Shown here: in pieces, positions 6,140 to 9,176 of the stretch
How positions within the stretch are numbered: position 1 is the first letter of the stretch
Layout of the letters: every line of letters begins with the position of its first letter
NCBI GenBank assembly: GCA_021793055.1
Contig: JAJYTL010000109.1
Location: 1 to 9,176, forward strand
Direction of reading: 5' to 3'
DNA length: 9,176 bases
DNA from: Pseudomonadota bacterium
GTDB taxonomy: Bacteria > Pseudomonadota > Alphaproteobacteria > Ferrovibrionales > Ferrovibrionaceae
The notes under the pieces: generated by a model
Databases searched by the model: none
Told to the model about the DNA's origin: nothing
What the model saw: the letters and a program-made list of their open reading frames with translations, nothing else
Made by a program: the position numbers and the translations under genes

Positions 6140-6229
6140 TGGCGGGCTCCGATCTGCTCGGCCCGAAAAATACGTGCAAAAATCTTCTGGCGTAACGTAG
6201 GCAAAATTGAAATCGTCGTTTGCCTACGC
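6140..6229. promoter_or_regulatory. AT-richer control region with inverted repeat before the AlpA-like gene
   Basis: CGTAGGCAAA (6196-6205) and TTTGCCTACG (6219-6228) form a perfect 10-base inverted repeat with a 13-base spacer. The TAG stop of the 216-residue gene (6226-6224) lies inside one arm. The 55 bases toward the AlpA-like start are AT-rich for this genome (AAAAATACG and AAAAATC tracts). No clear sigma-70 promoter is seen. It could be an operator for autoregulation or a weak terminator; there is no T run directly after the stem. Confidence 0.5.
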
Positions 6230-6874
6230 AGTTTGTTGGTTGCTACCGCGCAAGAATTTCGCTACCCGCGCCGCCGAAACGCGCGCGCCGAAAGCCCGCG
6301 CTAAGAGCGCCGAGAGCAAACGTCCACTCGGGCCGTCGTCGCGAGCGCCGAGATCGCCGAGATGACGCGCGAAATCATCGCGCAAAACGCGCGCGATCCA
6401 GCGCCAGTCCGGGATTTCGCGATCTGGCACGCCGGGCGCGCGATAGGCGGGCGGGTGGGGCAGTGCGAAACCGTCGAGCGCGTCGGCCATCGCGCGAAGC
6501 CGCCGCGCCTGGTCCGGCTTGAAAGGATCGCGCGTGTCCATGTCGTTCGTCATCTGCATCAGCGCCGGAATTTGGGCGAGCAGATCGTCGCGGAGTTTTT
6601 CGGCTCGGCGCATCACCTTAGCTTTGGGGGCGGCTTCGCGCGCGCGGGTGTAAATCCGTTGCCAGTGGTTTACGATTCCGCAGAGTTCCGCAAGCGCCGT
6701 CTCATCGGGCGTCCGCAAGCCATTGCTCCGACCCTTTGCGCCTTGCAAGGCGGTTTCTTGGATCATCGCGCGGAGTTCGGCGGCCGTGATATCGCGCGCG
6801 CTGTCCGCCGGCGCGCCGGCGAGCGACTTGCGCGGCGCGGCGGTCGGCTTATGTTTCGCGGCAGGCTTCGACAT
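6224..6874 (-). CDS. Element protein of unknown function (216 aa)
   Basis: I do not recognise a named family. The N-terminus (1-25) is basic and low in complexity (Lys, Pro, Ala). A helical region (about 30-110) follows, with IVNHWQRIYTRARE (67-80) and a basic stretch KVMRRAEKLRDDL (86-98). A Pro-rich break lies at 117-153. The C-terminal part contains WRWIARVLRDDFARHL (157-172), GPSGRLL (181-187) and a final helix ARVAKFLRG (202-210). The pattern 'W-x-A-x-x-L then GPxGRxL' is reminiscent of unnamed phage-element proteins, but that is memory, not a match. The start is well supported by GGAG 7 bases before ATG 6874. It has no membrane segment or catalytic motif. Its position between the toxin-antitoxin pair and the AlpA-like gene suggests a regulatory or accessory role. 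Confidence 0.75.
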   Translation of the reverse strand: MSKPAAKHKPTAAPRKSLAGAPADSARDITAAELRAMIQETALQGAKGRSNGLRTPDETALAELCGIVNHWQRIYTRAREAAPKAKVMRRAEKLRDDLLAQIPALMQMTNDMDTRDPFKPDQARRLRAMADALDGFALPHPPAYRAPGVPDREIPDWRWIARVLRDDFARHLGDLGARDDGPSGRLLSALLARAFGARVSAARVAKFLRGSNQQTA

Positions 6875-6940
6875 GGGTCATCTCCATGCGCGGGCTAGGG
6901 CCGGGGGGCGCTGGCGGCGCTACCTCGGCCCGTTCATCGG

Positions 6941-7279
6941 TCAGGCGGTTTTCCAGGCAACCAGGTCGTCGAGATCGACGCGGAGCGCGCGGGCGATGGC
7001 GAGCAGCGTGCGGATGCTGCCTTCTTTCTTGCCGGCCTCGATCTCGTTCATCATCGGCGGTGAAAGATTGGCGGCGGCGGCGAGGGCGCGTTGTGTCATG
7101 CCGCGATGCTCTCGCCACACGCGCACGGGGTTTTCGCCGGCAGCGAGGCGCCTTACCACGGCGGCGGGCACGCGCTCTTGTCCGGCGGCCTCGCGCCTGG
7201 CGAGGCGCAATTCCAGGGCATCGCGCTCGGCTTCGAGTTCTTCGACGCGGCGGGCGAGGTCGGTTTCGGTCACGGTCAT
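6941..7279 (-). CDS. XRE-family HTH antitoxin (112 aa)
   Basis: This is the likely antitoxin of the adjacent RelE-type toxin. Residues 7-32 are a heptad-like charged helix (LARRVEELEAERDALELRLA), probably a coiled coil used for dimerisation or toxin binding. Residues 53-100 form an XRE/Cro helix-turn-helix: VWREHRGMTQRALAAAANLSPPMMNEIEAG, then LLAIARALRV, ending with DLDDLV (102-107). Such proteins neutralise the toxin and repress their own promoter through the HTH. The ATG overlaps the toxin stop (ATGA), and GGAGG lies 8 bases upstream, the strongest ribosome site in the window, consistent with antitoxin excess. The order toxin then antitoxin is that of HigBA-like systems. Confidence 0.88.
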   Translation of the reverse strand: MTVTETDLARRVEELEAERDALELRLARREAAGQERVPAAVVRRLAAGENPVRVWREHRGMTQRALAAAANLSPPMMNEIEAGKKEGSIRTLLAIARALRVDLDDLVAWKTA

Positions 7280-7530
7280 CGATAAGCCTCCCGGCGGTGA
7301 CGGATGCGATAGACGGTCATCTCCGACCCTTGCAACGTGAACAGGGCGCGCCAGTCACCGGAGCGGAGGCGAAAGCCTCCGGGTTCGCCTGCGAGGGGCA
7401 GCACGTCATGACGTGCGTCGTCGGGGCTGGCGGCATAGTCGTCGAGCCGGACGAGCATGCGGTCACGGTCACGGGCTGGCATACCGCGCAATTCCTTCAT
7501 CGCGGCCCGGGTGAAGATCAGGGTCAGCAC
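7276..7530 (-). CDS. RelE/ParE-superfamily toxin (84 aa)
   Basis: This is a small toxin that, by family, cleaves mRNA at the ribosome (RelE/HigB) or poisons gyrase (ParE); sequence alone does not decide. LTLIFTRAAMKELRGMP (2-18) gives the first strand and helix. GGFRLRSGDWRALFTL (51-66) and MTVYRIRHRREAYR (71-84) are the typical sheet, with Arg54, Arg56, Arg61, Arg79/80 and Tyr83 as likely active or RNA-binding residues. Length is normal. The start is a GTG at 7530; no good Shine-Dalgarno sequence precedes it, which would keep the toxin low compared with the well-placed antitoxin. It overlaps the antitoxin by 4 bases. The pair probably stabilises the element in its host. Confidence 0.87.
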   Translation of the reverse strand: MLTLIFTRAAMKELRGMPARDRDRMLVRLDDYAASPDDARHDVLPLAGEPGGFRLRSGDWRALFTLQGSEMTVYRIRHRREAYR

Positions 7531-7537
7531 GCCGCAT

Positions 7538-7554
7538 ATTCGCGCGTAGCGAAT
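7538..7554. promoter_or_regulatory. Candidate operator of the toxin-antitoxin pair
   Basis: ATTCGC (7538-7543) and GCGAAT (7549-7554) form a dyad with a 5-base spacer, seven bases before the toxin GTG. It is the only clear dyad in the 75-base gap after the integrase stop. XRE antitoxins often bind such dyads. The arms are short, and no convincing -35/-10 pair accompanies it. Confidence 0.4.
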
Positions 7555-7605
7555 GACAATGCAAGGGAGATCACGCCTTCCACCGCGTTCGCTCGGCGCG
7601 GGGGC

Positions 7606-8916
7606 TCATGCCCGCTTGCCGGTCATGGGCACGATCTCGGCGGAGGGCTTGCCGGCGCCGGTGATGATCGCCCCGGCCCGCTCGGTCGCGGCGCGCAACG
7701 GATCGTCCATCAAGTGCGCATAGCGCTGGGTTGTGGCGGCCTGGGTGTGCCCGAGCAGGGCGCCGATAACCGGCAGGCTCAGCCCCGCCGAGGCCAGGAT
7801 GGCGGCATAGGTGTGGCGCAGGTCATGCACGCGCACGCCCGCCAGGCCGGCGCTCTTGCAGACTGATTTCCAGAAATTCTTGACCGAGGCGAGGGGCTGG
7901 TCATGCGCGCTGGGAAAAACCCATTCGATCGGCGGCAAGCCATGCGCGGCGCGGCGGCCGTTTTCTTTGTCGGCTTCGGCCTTCATCTCGGTGAGCAGCG
8001 CCAACGCCGGCGGCGAGAGGGGCACGCGATGCAGCTTGGCGGTTTTCGTGGTCGCGGCCGGCTTGGACCATATCCCGGCTTCGAGGTCGAAATCAGCCCA
8101 GCGGGCGGCGAAGGTCTCCCCCTTGCGCGCGCCGGTGAGCAGCAGCAGCCGCACGGCATTGGCGCTGGTCCGCTCGGGATGCGTCGCCAGTGTCTCGCCT
8201 AGGCGTGCGATCTCCGCCGGGGTGAGGAAGCGCTCGCGCTTTTGCTCCGGCGCCCGCTCGATGCCCAGGCATGGGTTGTCCGCCCGCATCTCCCATTTGA
8301 CCGCGAGGCTCATCATCCGGCTCAGCACCGCCACGGCGCGGTTTGCCCGGTATGGCGTCCGCGAGACCAAGGATCGATGCATCCGCTCGATATCGGCATG
8401 GCGAAGGTCCGCAACCTTCTTGGCGCCGAGGGCGGGGCGGATGATTTGCGCGATCAGCGAGGCATAGTCCCGCTGCGTTGCCGGGCGCTTCCGGGGCAGA
8501 TATTCCGCCGCGAACCGGTCGGCGAGGTCGTTCACGGTCGGCGCGAGGCGGGCCTTGTGCCGCTCGGCCATGGGATCGGCGCCGGCATCGATCTCGCGGC
8601 GCAGTTCCGCGGCACGGGCGCGAGCGGCGCGGACGGTCCAGGCGCTCGCATCGCCGATGGTAAGGCGCCGCTCGATGCCACCCGCACGATAATTGAGCAC
8701 CCAGGACCGCGCCCCGGCCGAGGTCACGCGCACGCCAAGGCCGCGCATCCCCGGGTCATAATAGATGCGGTTGCCGCGCTCGGGCACGGGGAGATCACGA
8801 ACGGCCCGATCAGTGAACGGCGCAGCAGATTTCTCGTCAGCCGCCGGCCCCCTGATTTTCGATCTTTGCGCATGCCCCTCGGTCGCCTGCGCCCTCGGCC
8901 GATCAGTCATTGTCAT
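7606..8916 (-). CDS. Tyrosine integrase, DUF4102 arm-binding type (436 aa)
   Basis: This is a site-specific recombinase that inserts and excises the element. Residues 34-122 form the DUF4102 arm-type DNA-binding domain (FTDRAVRDLPVPERG, IYYDPGMRGLGVRV, RRLTIGDASAW). Residues about 127-210 form the SAM-like core-binding domain (TVNDLADRFAAEYLP to WEMRADNP). The catalytic domain carries Arg264 (LLLTGARKGE), Lys291 (TTKTAKLHRVPL), His364 and Arg367 (VHDLRHTYA), His390 (LLGHTQ) and Tyr399 (TTQRYAHL), a complete set. The frame is open to 8973, but those residues would overlap the likely -10 box and the GTGTCCG boxes, so I chose ATG 8916; ATG 8910 is an alternative, and no strong Shine-Dalgarno sequence decides. 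P4-like integrases of this type favour tRNA genes, matching the tRNA-Thr fragment beside it. Confidence 0.94.
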   Translation of the reverse strand: MTMTDRPRAQATEGHAQRSKIRGPAADEKSAAPFTDRAVRDLPVPERGNRIYYDPGMRGLGVRVTSAGARSWVLNYRAGGIERRLTIGDASAWTVRAARARAAELRREIDAGADPMAERHKARLAPTVNDLADRFAAEYLPRKRPATQRDYASLIAQIIRPALGAKKVADLRHADIERMHRSLVSRTPYRANRAVAVLSRMMSLAVKWEMRADNPCLGIERAPEQKRERFLTPAEIARLGETLATHPERTSANAVRLLLLTGARKGETFAARWADFDLEAGIWSKPAATTKTAKLHRVPLSPPALALLTEMKAEADKENGRRAAHGLPPIEWVFPSAHDQPLASVKNFWKSVCKSAGLAGVRVHDLRHTYAAILASAGLSLPVIGALLGHTQAATTQRYAHLMDDPLRAATERAGAIITGAGKPSAEIVPMTGKRA

Positions 8917-8930
8917 ATCGCACCATATCC

Positions 8931-9069
8931 CGTGTCCGGACCGTGTCCGCACGAAATATGCGCTTTTATGCAAAATCGCGCAACGTCTTTCTGTGGGTTT
9001 CCGCTGTATGCCGCTATTTGCCTAGGTTTCAGCGCCCGCAGCATTCGGACACGCGGGCTTGTGTCCGCA
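8931..9069. repeat. Four GTGTCCG boxes between integrase gene and attachment site
   Basis: GTGTCCG occurs on the plus strand at 8932-8938, 8943-8949 and 9061-9067, and inverted (CGGACAC) at 9046-9052. The first two are 11 bases apart, one helical turn. The copies at 8943 and 9061 share nine bases (GTGTCCGCA). They sit just where arm-type sites of a DUF4102 integrase are expected, flanking the crossover region. The two near 8940 also overlap the predicted integrase transcription start, so integrase could repress itself. Confidence 0.6.
8955..8983 (-). promoter_or_regulatory. Candidate integrase promoter
   Basis: On the minus strand TTGCGC (8983-8978) and CATATT (8960-8955) are 17 bases apart. 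The spacer is ideal, but the boxes match the consensus only partly. The region is AT-rich for this genome. Transcription would start near 8948, inside the tandem GTGTCCG boxes and 30 bases before ATG 8916. Confidence 0.4.
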
Positions 9070-9077
9070 TGGAATAA

Positions 9078-9124
9078 GATTCGTAATCAGTAGGTCGTCA
9101 GTTCAATCCTGACCGTCGGCACCA
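9078..9124 (+). other. Attachment site: 3' part of tRNA-Thr(CGT), 5' half absent
   Basis: The 47 bases contain anticodon CGT (9082-9084) in loop TTCGTAA (9080-9086), the 3' anticodon stem strand TCAGT (9087-9091), variable loop (9092-9096), T stem GTCAG/CTGAC (9097-9101, 9109-9113) around TTCAATC, acceptor strand CGTCGGC (9114-9120), A73 and an encoded CCA (9122-9124). Upstream of 9078 the sequence no longer fits: the 5' anticodon stem should read ACTGA but is TAAGA, and no D arm or 5' acceptor strand follows. This is the usual footprint of integration into a tRNA 3' end; the intact gene should lie at the far left end of the element. The fragment itself cannot be a working tRNA. Confidence 0.85.
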
Positions 9125-9176
9125 ATGGAATCAAAGATTTAAGCCACTATACCCCCTGAATTTCTGGAGATGCCGG
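9125..9176. other. Presumed host flank
   Basis: These 52 bases follow the CCA end and should be original chromosome. I see no gene, promoter or terminator in them. Confidence 0.4.

Noticed and set aside
6849..7118. 89-codon minus-strand frame inside the antitoxin gene
   Set aside because: It is an out-of-frame shadow of the XRE antitoxin, very rich in Arg and Pro.
8242..9093. 283-codon plus-strand frame over the integrase gene and attachment region
   Set aside because: It is antisense to a complete integrase with all catalytic residues and runs into the tRNA fragment.
9040..9124. A complete tRNA gene
   Set aside because: The 5' acceptor strand, D arm and 5' anticodon stem are missing; only the 3' part fits.
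1..9176. CRISPR array
   Set aside because: No regularly spaced repeats of suitable length are present.

Overview
This window reads as one end of an integrated, phage-derived mobile element in the chromosome of a GC-rich bacterium. An alphaproteobacterial host, perhaps near the Acetobacteraceae, is the best guess from base composition and protein style; no host gene in the window proves it. Every gene I accept lies on the minus strand, so the element is read from right to left. Many junctions overlap by 1 to 11 bases.

Layout from right to left: host flank (9125-9176); the 3' part of a tRNA-Thr(CGT) gene that marks an attachment site (9078-9124); a short control region with repeated GTGTCCG boxes (8931-9069); a DUF4102-type tyrosine integrase; a toxin-antitoxin pair with the toxin first; an unrecognised 216-residue protein; a small AlpA/excisionase-like HTH protein with an AT-hook tail; a DUF3102 protein; a SpoVG-like protein; an archaeo-eukaryotic-type primase; and a D5/P4-type SF3 helicase. 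These last four genes are tightly coupled. After the helicase comes a gene-free stretch of about 480 bases containing two sets of short iterons around a more AT-rich core, which I read as a probable replication origin with an embedded promoter. The packaging genes follow: a putative small terminase, an 86-residue protein of unknown role, and the large terminase, which runs off the left edge.

Together the genes suggest an element that excises and integrates at tRNA-Thr, replicates with its own primase, helicase and origin, and packages DNA with its own terminase. Integrase, AlpA-like regulator, primase-helicase and origin resemble the core of phage satellites (P4, PICI/SaPI). The terminase pair suggests either a capsid-forming satellite or a compact prophage. 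The sequence left of the window decides this: head genes without tail and lysis genes would mean a satellite.
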